Below, piece after piece: positions 22,843 through 34,102 of a stretch of DNA of 64,000 nucleotides (positions are counted from its first letter, which is position 1; each line of letters begins with the position of its first letter). The DNA comes from Viridothelium virens (Eukaryota > Ascomycota > Dothideomycetes > Trypetheliales > Trypetheliaceae), in contig ML991774.1 in the NCBI GenBank assembly GCA_010094025.1, positions 374,821 to 438,820 on the forward strand, written 5' to 3'. The notes below the pieces were generated by a model that saw nothing but the letters and a program-made list of their open reading frames with translations, did no database searches and was not told the origin of the DNA. A program made the position numbers and the translations under genes.

Positions 22843-23905
22843 GCCGTTATATAAGGGACAACTTAATCATCAAGATCGCTACGCCTCTCTTGCTAGGGAT
22901 ATGCGTTCTTAAGAAGACATGGTAGAGTATCACGCCCATGTCGTGAAACTTGCAGCTGGCCAAACCACCTGACTCTCGTACGGTAAAGCGCTCAGGTGGC
23001 TGGGCTGGGCCAGCCATCGCTGCAGTGGATGCGGGCCGCAGTCAGCTCCTGTTGTATTTTCACAAATATGGCGTAGAAACCTGGCGTTGGCTTGTCCCGC
23101 CGAGGAAATGATCGTGATGATCTGAATCTGTTCCACGCTAGGTACGTTTACACGTTGTCCCCTTTCGCGCTGAACCTCCGAAACCGCTATCGTACGGAGT
23201 ACGTGGATTCAAATCGACGTGCGACTCTAGGAAAACTCGTGACCCTGTAGAAGACGACTTAGCAAACAGTACGAGCAGATGCGGAAGATGACAGACTTTC
23301 TCCATCTTATAGCTATGTACCTGGCACAAGTTCGAAGTCAGGCTCAAGCCTTACTTCGAGAGGCAAGTCCACCTAAAAGGCGGTTCAATGAGATCATCGC
23401 AATCTCTGCTTGCACGCTGGCTAGAGAGGCGGCTTGTTCGTCTTGTTGCCGTGTCAAGGCAGGTACCTTGCCTTATCATCCTTTTGATAATCTCAAGAGG
23501 TGTGTCGAGGCACCTGCTGCATTACACTCGAAAGTTCATTCTTTCGCTCCAGAGTCGAGCTATTTGATTCGACAGACTTCGTTACTGGACTTTCATGATC
23601 CTATGAGATTGACTTCCAATGAAATATATTTCAAGTCAGATACAGAAAGACTAGCTCAAGGATGAATTCCTGCGGGCTTCGCGTTCTCACTGCAGCTGTG
23701 TTGAATGGGCTCAGTGCTCCACTTTTCTCCATGTATTCTCAATGTCTTGCTGCTTCACTTCCTCACCTGCTGCCTCACTTCGTCCATACACACTCATTCT
23801 CACTCATTACCCCTCCTTGTATCTACACCAGATTACACATGCCGCTTGTCCCAGCTCTGCGATCTTACCACCCCTACCCCTGGATGACTGACTAATACCA
23901 CCAAA
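22843..23905. other. Intergenic: divergent promoters of hydrolase-like and SNF2 genes
   Basis: This 1.06-kb stretch has no supported gene. It holds the 9-mer GTACGGAGT (reverse of ACTCCGTAC) at 23192-23200. The 23690-23890 part, just before the SNF2 gene, is CT-rich, a common look for fungal leaders. Confidence 0.55.
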
Positions 23906-26900
23906 ATGGAGCACTCTCAACAGTCACCGCGCACAGCGTCTGAGATGTTGGCAATGTTCATGTCCAATAGATCACGGAGCGCTGCTAACAAGCAAGAGCA
24001 CGGTGAGGTCTTGTCTCAGACCAGCTCCGCCAGTTCACCAGTAAGTTGTCAAAGTTATTGATTAAGACAGCATCTAGACTCCGTCACCATAATGCTAATA
24101 CTAGAGGGAAGGAGTTACCTGAAAACCATGTTGTCTTGGAATCTCAAAGAGCTCTGGCTAGTGTGATTAGTGTTGCACCTAGTCCTTCGACTGCATCTCG
24201 GACATCTTCAGAGCGCACAAGTCCACTGCGAACGGAACTTGACGTAGACTCGCCTTCGAGGGAACGCGATCTGTTCTCGACTCCGACGGCTTCTCAAGCC
24301 AATGGGAGGTCTTTAAGACCTCGATCTGCACTAGCACAACCGGCGCATTTGTCGGAATATGTGGGGTGGGAAGCAAGGACACCCAGAAAAGACCGCGGGA
24401 CTCAGAAACAGTCTCCAAGCTCGACTGCCTTCAAAAGAGAGCCCGAGGAGTTTGCCGACGCACGCCGTTTCAGACGGGACAATTATTTGCTTACGTACCA
24501 ATCTCTGTTTTCTCCTCTGCTTCAACGCGGAAATTATCTAGAGAAGCTTTTGCAGGAGAAGAGAAGCGAAGCGGATCGGGAAACCCATATTGTTCCTTAT
24601 CGGCGTTTGGAACGCCAACCAAGCGGGTATGTGAAGCAACTGCTACTTAGTAAACTGAATTCCTAACTTACCTATCTACATCAGTATAAAAACAAGACTC
24701 AAGCCTCATCAGGTAGAAGGCCTTTCATTCCTTCTACACATGCACGAAAACAACATGGCTTGCATACTGGGTGACGAGATGGGTCTCGGCAAGACTCTAC
24801 AAGTGCTTTCACTTTTTCAATACATCATGGAGAACCAGAGTGGCCCACTTGACGCAGTTCGACCTTTCCTAGTGGTTTGTCCTCTGAGTGTAATTGACCA
24901 TTGGATCCGAGAAGCTCGCAAATTTACGCCGGGTCTGGAGCCGATGAGCTTCTACGGATCTGTCGATATAGGCCATGTCAAAGGGCAGGCAAAGCTAGGT
25001 GCTCTCAAACTTGTAGTTACAAGCTATGAGACCTTCGTTGCCGAACAGGGTTGGCTCAAGCGCTCAAAGATCTGGGAATATGTAGTCCTTGACGAAGGTC
25101 ACCGGATCAAAAATGACCGATCAAATGTGGCAAAGGCTTTGCAGAGTGTGAAAGCTTGCCATCGACTTATTTTGACTGGGTACCTCTCTTTTCCTTTTTT
25201 TTTTTCCTTTTTGGTGCGATACGAACAAGTCTAATGACACGCGTATAGGACACCACTTCAGAACGATCTCCATGAAATGTGGTCTCTTCTCCACTGGCTG
25301 TACCCGGACGTTTTCACCGGCACTACCGAGGACATTTTCGGATCATCATTCGATCTCTCGCGAGGCAAAGTATCAACCGTCGTCATGGAAGACGCCCGTC
25401 GCTTGCTCGAACTGGTCATGCTTCGCCGCTTCAAGGACAGTCCAGGTGTTGACCTCGCATTACCTCCGAAAACTGAGGTGCAGCTATTTGTCCCGCTTAC
25501 ACCCAAACAGAAACAATGGTACACCAGAATTCTCACGGGGATGAAGACTGACCTGCTGGAAGACGTCTTCAATGACCGTACAAAGGAGACGGTAGTGTTT
25601 TCAGATGAGGACCAGATAGGAGAGACTACTAGTGACTATGCTTCTATGGCCCAGGAAACTACTTCTCGAACACAGAGTCATAACCCCCTGCTCAACCTGA
25701 TTCTACAACTACGTAAATGCTGCAACCATCCTTACCTTTTCCCGGATGCAGCACCTCATCCGTACCAGCCGGGAGAACACGTCATCCAAGCTTCTGGAAA
25801 GCTAATCGTTCTTGCAAAACTTATTGAGGAGCTCGTGGTCAAATGTGCAAAGCAGATACTTATATTCTCGAGCATGACTAGCATGCTGGACCTTTGCGAG
25901 GATATACTTGAACTAAATAGTCAGCACGGTCGTTTATTCAGATATGTTCGGCTAGACGGAGCGACCTGCACAGCGAGACGTAATCTGAACATCAGACTAT
26001 TCAGCAGCCCTCAGTCCGAATATAAGGTCTTTTTAATTTCTATGAAGGCTGGAGGTCTCGGCTTGAATCTGACTTCTGCAACCGAGGTAATCTTTCTGGA
26101 CGAGGAGTGGAATCCTCAACTGACTCTTCAAGCTGAAGCAAGAGCCCATCGTATTGGGCAGACCATGCCCGTGACAGTATACAAGTTGTGCACTGCAGGC
26201 ACAGTTGAAGAACAAATGCTGGGGCGGATTAGGAAGAAACTCTACTTGTCTGTCAAAGTCAGCCCAAGGAAGTCCACAAACCAGACGGCCACAGGTGAGG
26301 GACGGGCTGAGCTCTCTTCGCTGGGTTCATCAGAGCTCAAGTCATTGCTATGGAGGGGTACTCGGACATTGTCGCACGATGAAGTTGACGTCACCGAGAT
26401 GTTGTCCTGGGACTTCGAAACGATGCTGGAGAGATGTAAGGAAAATCCTGCCAATGCTGAAATGGCCGACGCTGTCGATGAGGAAGCCTGGCTCAATTCC
26501 ATTGAGCGAGTGGAATCCGCAAAGTTTGGCGGACACCATTACAAGCGCAAACGTGCAGAGCCAGACTCCTCCCAAAACCTAAGCGCACCTTCAAGCAAAC
26601 GCGAGAGAAAACAGAGAACTATTGAGGTTGAGACCGAGATTGGTACTTTCACTACTTCTCGAGACAACTTAGCCAGGCAAGATGCCATTTCCAGTACACC
26701 GACTCATAGGCAGAGGCTGAAGATAAGCAACCAGCAGGTAGGCTCTCTTCACACACTTATCTGGAAACTCCGCTAATTGTTGTGCCCCAGCATTGCCAGT
26801 CCTGTTGGGTGGAGACTGATGAAGTGCATTGCACTAATTGCCCGAGGACATACCACTTGATCTGCCTTTCTGAGGACTATCAGTCTCGAGCTAAATCGAT

Positions 26901-27455
26901 GAGCCCATTTGTGTGCCCTCAACATAAGTGTTATATGTGTAGCAAAAGCACACAGGGCGCAGGTGGTATGCTCTATCAGTCAGTACATCCCAAATTTGCC
27001 TTCCAAGATAGGTTTTGACCATAAAGTGTAGATGCCGCTGGTGCGATTGTGCGTATTGCGAAGGATGCCTTGACTTTGACCAGGCTGAGTTACTCGACAA
27101 CGAGCTTCCAGAATTCAAGAACCTCAATTTCGGCGCCATCGATCAGGCTTTCTACATCCGCTGCCCGCCATGTCGCGAGCACCACGCGTCTAACTCAGGC
27201 GCCTGTGCCTTCTTCCAGGCGAAGGAAAAGTCGTTTGGTCGTCTTCTCGAGCCCGCCTCGCCGATGGCAGTCGACGACGCAGCTACTGTATCCCCTACAG
27301 TATCAGATTTATCGCCTCCCACGAGACCTGCAAGCGGATACCGCACACAAGCAACCTCCCGTGATGCCACAGAAGTTCAGACACCCATGGACATGCCCTC
27401 ACCTGGCCCTGCCAAGCCTAGTATGGAACCCATCGTCATCGTTCTCGACGGTTGA
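23906..27455 (+). CDS. SNF2-family chromatin remodelling ATPase with PHD-type zinc fingers
   Basis: Exons 23906-24002, 24071-24626, 24685-25179, 25249-26737, 26791-26978 and 27032-27455 give 1082 residues. The helicase core shows IKTRLKPHQVEGLSFLLHM, Walker A LGDEMGLGKTLQ, DEGHRIKN, LILTGTPLQNDLHEMWSLLH (across an intron), LILQLRKCCNHPYLF, QILIFSSMTSMLDL, MKAGGLGLNLTSA and EARAHRIGQTMPV. The C-terminus has a Cys/His cluster starting HCQSCWVETDEVHCTNCPRTYH and continuing C-Y-M-C and CRWCDCAYCEGC: a PHD finger plus a second zinc module that may read histone tails. It resembles ISWI/SNF2 relatives found in filamentous fungi but lacks an obvious HAND-SANT-SLIDE region. It probably acts in nuclear nucleosome remodelling. 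The first intron is uncertain: GTGAGG at 24003 to GACAG at 24070 is the only conventional pair that keeps frame; a GTAAGT at 24041 competes. Confidence 0.88.
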
Positions 27456-28615
27456 ATTGAATTTCCGAAGATGGTGATACTTAGAATATACGGACAAACT
27501 CGAGCGACGGATTGATTTGCGGGAGTTGACGAAAGAGCTGAGCGATGGGCGGATTTCATGGATGACCAAGAATGTGAGCTAGGGGTTGATCTGACGGTGA
27601 CATGGTTTCTTAGTTTGTAAGCACTGGATGCGATTCCGGCGGTTTATACTGGGGGATCGGTCTTCTGTGCATAACTGCAATCCTAGCGTGATGGAATAGA
27701 TTCCGTAGGGAATGACTTCATAGAACAGTCAGCTCGAGAATTTCACCAACTTCATTGTCCTGCTCTGTGCTTAATTGCTTCGACCTATTCATTGACGACT
27801 TGATGCTGTCTGATGAAGTCTACACAACAATCCCCAAAATGCATTGCGTGGACACTAACTGCATTCGACGAATTTACTGAGAACGTCACGCCGCGATCAT
27901 TCTGGTTATGTACCCACACAGGTACCTAGACTTAGGATACGGTTCGGCAGAAAATTCCCCTTCAAGATCGGTGAACAATCTCACCGCCTCAAATGCATGA
28001 AAGGTTACATCATTCGCATCCAGTCTGTCTCTTACCTGGGTCTAGAAGGAAGTCAATGTACCCTTTGGTCAGCACTTAGCCGGATGTCTCGGGAGCGGGA
28101 GCTGATTGGGGAAATGTTTTAATTTCATAACGTTGATCGGCGGGGATGATGGGGCTCGAGAAGGCCTTCGCCCTGCAATGAACTTGACAGTCACGTCAAT
28201 GGCGGCGCCGTAACTTACTGGACTCTAGTACTGTACGGTAAAGCTTCATGTCGGGAGATGCTCGTCAAGCCAGGCAGCAAAGTTCCCGCGCACGGCTGGC
28301 GATGGCTTGACTCAAGCCACTCAACAAGCGTAACGGTAAACTGTGCTGCCCACCAGGCGGTTCAACCGTCTTCTCTGCAGAACCTCTTCGTATTTTTTCA
28401 GACGCCATGGATGACTGCTTTTGACCGGAACGAATGTCGATGGCTCGTGCTATCGGCCACACGCTTGTCGCTTCTGGGCAGGAGGAAAGGATTGCCCCAG
28501 CATATCTGCGAGGTACGCCATGAGCTGCATGGATGACTACATTTCGAATAGAAATATAAGACTTCTTCCTTGGCGCTCCAAGGCAGCTCAGCGTAGCTCA
28601 TCAGGAGGAAAAAAT
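27456..28615. other. Intergenic: SNF2 3' region and S28 peptidase promoter
   Basis: This 1.16-kb stretch has no supported gene. A frame open from 28258 to 28536 has no family features and overlaps the peptidase leader. No site is recognised. Confidence 0.55.
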
Positions 28616-30765
28616 ATGTTGTTTTCTGCTGTTGTTGCCGGCCTCATTGGCCTGGCCTGTGCCTCTCCCGCGCCCAAGCCCGCGTCAGAGACAAACCTTG
28701 CGCGTAGACAATCTGGTCCAAACTATCCAGTTTACACATTCGATCAGCTTGTCCGTCTCATAATTCTCGTGATCATTGTTCAACTCCTAACTGTTATTTG
28801 TAGATCGACCATTTTCCAGACAGTGATCGTTATACACCCCACACCAATGATACATTCAAGCAAAGATATGTCTATGACTCGACTTATTACAAGCCTGGAG
28901 GTCCCATCTTTCTCTATATTGGCGGAGAAACAAGCGTCGAATCTCGATTGGAAAATATCGAATCGGGCAGTAAGCTTTGCGTCTGAACCAAGCAGAGCCA
29001 GTCGTTGCTAAATGGAGGAATTTCAGTCATTCAAATTCTTATGAACGCGACCAACGGCCTGGGCATCATTCTCGAGAATCGATATTATGGAGACTCGTAT
29101 CCATTGCCCGGAAGCACTACTGACGAACTCCGATTCTTGACAACAGAACAAAGTTCGTGACACCCACTGAGTGACTTTGGACGGCCATGACTAACGACTC
29201 GATAATTAGCAATTGCTGACAATGCCTACTTCGCTCAGCATGTTCAGCTCCCCGGTATCAATGGCAGTATCAATGCTCCGGATACACCGTGGATTCTCTA
29301 CGGCGGAAGTCTGGCTGGTGCTCAGACAGCCTTCTCTGTTAAGACCTATGGTGACATCCTGTATGGTGGAATCGCTGCCAGCGCTCCGATCCACGTGGTT
29401 CTAGGCTATTCGGAGTGGTATGTTTATTTGGCGAACTAGGAAGGTTGACCTTGTGCTTATGAAAAATTCCTAATCTAGGTATGCACCAATCCAGAAATTT
29501 GCGCCACAGGATTGCGTTGCAAGTATCAATGCAATCATCGACAAGATGGACTATCTCATCTCTACCAACAATACGGCTGCCATACAGGAATTGAAGAGTA
29601 TTTTCGGACTTGGATCTCTAGGAGATATCCGTGATTTTGCCATGACAATTGCCTTCCCTCTTGGAGGACCAATGAACTACCCAACCAATACTTGGCAGGA
29701 GCTCAATTGGAGCCCACTCTATGGATCCAACGATTTCTGGAACTTCTGCAACAATGTTTCGGACATCAATGCCCCGGCAAATATCACGGCGGTGGATAAT
29801 CAGTTGGCGAAATATACGAATGGCGAGCCATGGACTAATTTGGGCAATTACGCAAATTATGTCAAGCAGATAGTCCTGCCTTATTGCACCAGCGGCGACT
29901 ACGACAGCACCAACGATGGTTGCTTCAGCACGCAAAACGGTATCACCTCATTTGGACTGTTCAAGATTGCGCAGAGAGGCTAACGTGTGTAGTCTCGTAC
30001 TGGGCGGATACTACGAATAGCGGTGGCCGCTCTTATCTATATTCAAGTGCGTGACAACTTCCTACAACATGACTAGTATTAATATCTGTACCAACAGCGT
30101 GCATCGAACAGGGAGCATATCAAGTTGCTCCTCCGTCAGGCCCGTCTCTTGTCTCCAGAGTCTTGCAAGTCGACTACACGTAAGTTACCCGTACCTGTAC
30201 TACCCATATCAGCTAAGCAGGAATATAGCCAGCAGTGGTGTACGTGGGCATTCCCGGCGGGAGAGTATAACACTATCCCGTCTACACCGGACCTCACCCA
30301 GTATACTAAGTATGGCGACTTCAATTTCAGCGCCCCTCGTCTAGCTTTCATTGATGGAAGTAAGTATTTCTTTAATTCACCTATGGGCGTACGTCATTAG
30401 GGCAAGGATGCATTGCTGAGCGCAATTTACAGATCAAGACGTTTGGCTAGACCTCTGCTATCATTCAAATGATGCTCCGGCTCGTTACTCTTCCGACCTG
30501 CACCCGGAGCATCTGATCGCCGGCGCTGGTCATCATTGGGACAGCTACGGTATCAAGGACATCCCAGCGGAGCCACAATTCATCCGTAATGCGCACTACT
30601 GGGAGATCAGGACCGTGCAGAAATGGTTGAGGTCGAGTAAGTGGATTTCATCCCTCCAGACTGTTCAAATCTTTGGCTGATTCCGTGTCTTTGCTCAGGG
30701 CAATCCTCTTCCAAGAGGGATCAGGTAGTAAAGGGAAGGGAATTGTAAACTACCGCTTAATCTAG
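28616..30765 (+). CDS. Secreted serine peptidase, family S28 (prolyl carboxypeptidase-like)
   Basis: S28 enzymes release residues after proline; fungal members are secreted or vacuolar and work in acid. Ten exons give 547 residues: 28616-28750, 28804-28979, 29027-29152, 29210-29417, 29479-29939, 29993-30046, 30098-30179, 30229-30359, 30433-30636 and 30699-30765. Introns are 47-73 nt. A signal peptide (MLFSAVVAGLIGLACASPAP) is followed by a dibasic site (ARRQS) that could be a propeptide cut. Seen: FDQLIDHFPDSDRY, PIFLYIGGETSVESR, LENRYYGDSYPLP, the catalytic-serine block YGGSLAGAQTAFS, WYAPIQKFAPQDC, IDGNQDVWLDLCYH with the catalytic Asp region, and GAGHHWDSYG with the His. The triad therefore looks complete. 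Many N-x-S/T sites suggest glycosylation. The gene is convergent with the DJ-1-like gene, 179 bp away. Confidence 0.93.
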
Positions 30766-30944
30766 GGTCTAAATGTTACCAGATTATGGCTTGCACTGAA
30801 AATCCTGTAGTTCATGTATCACTATAGGATACAGACAAGCAAACGGGCACTAGTTGTACAGCTAGATCTTATTAATGGCTCAATCTAATATTACACTCGA
30901 TCTCGTCCGACGCTTTTCATAATCCATTCGATAACATTTATCGT

Positions 30945-32047
30945 TCATATCCCATGCATGAGTTCTACAGATCGCTGATTGACGGCTTGGCTAATCTCGC
31001 CCACAAGCGCAACCACCTCATCCGCCAAAAGCTTTGCATCCGGCGGGAATCGTCCACTTATATAGTTGTACTTTTCGTCTTTCACGACAAACCTACATGC
31101 ATGTGTCAGTTTCATCCGAGCGATACTAGTACTGGAGTGGGATAAACCTACGGGCTCAACCCAAGACTGTTCCTATACTGCACCTTATCATCATCCAGCT
31201 TCTTCCGAACCTAGCCAAATATCAGTCCCTTCATCACCACAAAAAATCCAACATGCAAAAAAAGAAGTCTCAGCGGAAAGGGAAAGTCAGCACTCACAAA
31301 CTCCTCCACCGACTCACTCCCCGCCCCATACGTCTTATAATAGTCCCCCAGAAACAGCCTCGTCCCATGATACGCCGCGCCCTCCATCGCGCCCGGCAGC
31401 GCCGTCGTCGTCGCATCGCACAACACGCTCCTCCCTTCCGCCGTCTTCCCCTCCGCCAGCGCCATCACCCCGTGACAGATCGCCGCAACGGCCTTCCGCG
31501 ACGGCTTCCGTGTCTGTGGGAAGAAGGCGCCCAGCGCGGTCTGCACGACGCGCGAGTCGATGACTTGGCGCACGCCCTTTTCGTGCCCGCCGGGCAGGAA
31601 GACGAGGGTGAAGGGCGAGAGGTCGAAGGTGGGCGATGACCAGGAGGAGGCATGCTGCCATTCCGGCGTGGATGTCATGTCGTCGTAGAGGGAGACGGCG
31701 TCTTGGGTTGCGCCCTGTAGGGGGTGCGAGAGAGGAGTGTTAGTCGGTGTTGCGGGAGTGTGAGTGCGTCATTGAGCGTTGAGGGAGCGTGGAGAGAGAC
31801 GAACGAGGAGTTTTTGGGTCCAGCCTTCAAGCATGCGCTTGTCGCATTTGGGGGAGCTGCCGTTCTCGGTGAAGATGGTAATGTCCCAACCGGCTTTTTT
31901 GAATTCTGAGAAGGGAACGGCGGTTTCTGCGCAGTACTTCAGCATTGATTTCATAGCCTGTGATTTTTCGGCAGTGGGTGCTGTACCAGTTGGATCATGT
32001 CCATAGTCAGCCATCAAGATGGCGACTTTGACTTTGTCCGAAGCCAT
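30945..32047 (-). CDS. DJ-1/PfpI (Hsp31-like) class I amidotransferase-fold protein
   Basis: The exons are 31805-32047, 31298-31714, 31152-31210 and 30945-31092, giving 288 residues. Introns use GTTCGT, GTGAGT and GTAGGT donors. Seen: KVKVAILMADYGHDPTGTAP at the start, FKKAGWDITIFTENGSSP, FTLVFLPGGHEKGV, and the nucleophile elbow AAICHGVMAL with the conserved Cys-His. The C-terminus FVVKDEKYNYISGRFPPDAK resembles the end of Hsp31-like proteins. Family members act as glutathione-independent glyoxalases or protein/nucleotide deglycases and stress chaperones; the exact activity here is inference. Exon 2 and the next intron form skew island 3, including an Ala/Gly-rich coding stretch. It is convergent with the S28 peptidase. 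Confidence 0.88.
31290..31830. other. Strand-skew island 3 (C-rich then G-rich)
   Basis: C-rich left and G-rich right on the plus strand, switching near 31520. Hand counts: 60 C and 26 G in 31381-31500; 57 G and 17 C in 31681-31800. The right half runs through the intron 31715-31804 of the DJ-1-like gene. Confidence 0.75.
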
Positions 32048-32791
32048 AAGTGGCGTATAAATTTTGCAATGAACACAGTCGAGAATTCAATGACAGTGCA
32101 GATTTAGGAAGGCTTTGCCCAAGCAATTGTGTTCCCTAGGCTCTCAATGGAATTGGGTTCGTCCCTACCTACGTATCAGAAGCGGGGCTTGGCACCATGT
32201 AAGGTAATGTTGGTCGAGCGGGACGAAAACCAATTTTGGGTGGCGCGTATATCGCTGATCGTATGAAACAATGTCGTAATCAAGTACCCTGTATTACCGG
32301 TCAATGGAAAGGAATGACCTGCACGTAGACAAAATTTCGGGAGAACCCGCTTACTGAAAGGTGAACGAGAGACTAACTTGTAGATTAGCTCTTGTCTGAA
32401 GTAACATCCATACGAGATCAAATAATTCATCGGTGCTCTCCTTTGAAACCGCAATGTCGTCAGGCTACAACATGAGCTCGAACCAATCAAAAGCGAAGAG
32501 AAAGAGAGAATAAAAAGTACATTACGGGGTACTTATCATGCTAATTGAGGATCGTCATCGGTTAATCACATCAATTGCTGGAAATTTTGCATTGTTGTGT
32601 AAAGTACCACAGCTGGCTTTGACTTACATTCCAGGTAGTACAAGCAGACAGGTAGAGCCATGCAGTCCTGGAATCCGTACTCCACTAAAAGCTCCACTTC
32701 GCAGTTCATGGAGCTCCTAGGCATCTTCACTCTAAGCACCTCTTATGTATTGCCTTCTCAAGCTGGCCCTGCTTCCCTGTTCTTCGATCCT
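32048..32791. other. Intergenic: DJ-1-like promoter and REV7 3' region
   Basis: This 744-bp, rather AT-rich stretch lies between two minus-strand genes. No gene, repeat or site is recognised. Confidence 0.55.
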
Positions 32792-33663
32792 TCAGTTGTG
32801 ACCGGCGGAAGACCCGGCCAGGATGGCATTTTTGCTCTTGCCTTCTTCTGCCCATACTTCGAAAATCATCTCGCCGGCCTTCACCGCTCTGATTGGCAAA
32901 GTCCTTGCACGACCTGGCTCTGACGCCAATCTGTCGCTCGTCCAATCTTCTCCCTGTGTATCATCTTCATCGAGTCCTGCAAAGTTCCGCTTGCCCTTTG
33001 ATCGCTCAGACTGTAAGCGTGGCTCCACTGGTATCCATGGCTGAGGATGGTCGATTGGTGGTGGAACATCCCGCTTGTTCTCGATGACAACGGTATATGT
33101 ACAATCAGGTGGCAATGGACTAAGTCGCGAGCCACAAGTAGAAAGTCTTGCCATAGTGGCTCGAAATTGCTCCTCGAGGTTTACGGAAAGATCAGGAGGT
33201 GGAGCAACATGTGGTGATGGAGTAGCTCCTTTGTCGGTGGATTGCGATAGGCTTTCGGGTACTCCAACGCGTTCGAAAGGGGTATTTATTTCATCAGGAG
33301 GGACCTCCGGTAAGCGTGATAGATCGAACATGAATCGTTCAAGGGGTTCAGATGAAGGGGAGAATATCACTAAGGCAACATGGGCTATCGTACCCTTAAA
33401 GTAGCTTTAGCCCGCATTTCATTTCTCGTGAAGCAAATGAGTATTAGTCCTCACACCTTGAGCAGCTCAGCCTCCACCGCAGACGCGGCAGCTTGTATCC
33501 ATGCACAGACTCGCGGATGCCTGCTTTGGCGGACTGCATAGTGGTATTTGTGGGCGGAAAGAAATGTCTCCGACGGGTAGAGGCCACGTTCGTAGAGAAT
33601 AGTGTGAATCGCGACAGTCAAAAAGTCGATGAAGCTGGAAGCAAGAGCAGCAAAAGTCGACAT
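32792..33663 (-). CDS. REV7: HORMA-domain protein Rev7 (Mad2L2), DNA polymerase zeta subunit
   Basis: Rev7 binds Rev3 and Rev1 and is the accessory subunit of translesion polymerase zeta. The exons are 33457-33663 and 32792-33394, with an intron of 62 nt (GTGTGA...TTTAAG); the product is 269 residues. The HORMA domain begins almost at the start: SSFIDFLTVAIHTILYERGLYPSETF (residues about 9-35), then HPRVCAWIQAAASAVEAELL, and after the junction GTIAHVALVIFSPSSEPLERF. The Rev7-like middle LEEQFRATMARLSTCGSRLSP and CTYTVVIENKRD follow. The C-terminal part is Asp/Pro-rich until the last strand TLPIRAVKAGEMIFEVWAEE. Its divergent neighbour KAP114 starts 439 bp away. Mad2 itself is unlikely because the safety-belt region and length fit Rev7. 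Confidence 0.9.
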
Positions 33664-34102
33664 CCTCTAGGTTGAGTCTTTCCACGCCCCCTGACAAGTC
33701 GAGGAGGACCCCGGCCGCGTATACGTCAATGGTTACAAACGCGACGCGGTATCACGTGATGTTTTCGGCGCCGACACGTCTTCTCCGGGGCACATATCAT
33801 GGCATTATAACTTTTTTTTCCCAGACTGGACTTCTACAGAGGAGCACCTAGCTATTTCTCGGATGGTTGAAAGAGTGCTGTGGCTGTGTAAAGATTGGAG
33901 TCGCGTTCAGCATTTGCATTTGCACTTGCTTTAATCTCCCACAGCCTCGCAGGCACACTTGCCCCCCCCACAAACCCCGAATGATATACATTCGTCTTTA
34001 ATCCGCAAATTGGCTTGCGCTGATGCAAAATTCCCTTCTGATCTCATCTAAGCGGATAGGGTCACACAAGATTGCGGGGACCTTTGTTTTCCACCAGCGA
34101 GA
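33664..34102. promoter_or_regulatory. Bidirectional promoter region REV7/KAP114
   Basis: A 439-bp spacer between divergent start codons must hold both promoters. It contains a short T tract (33811-33818) and C-rich runs near 33961. No defined factor site is claimed. Confidence 0.5.

Noticed and set aside
23279-23665. 128-codon plus-strand frame upstream of the SNF2 gene
   Set aside because: No family similarity recognised; probably promoter sequence.
31253-31661. Arg/Pro-rich frames on both strands
   Set aside because: Shadows of the DJ-1-like exon 2 within skew island 3.
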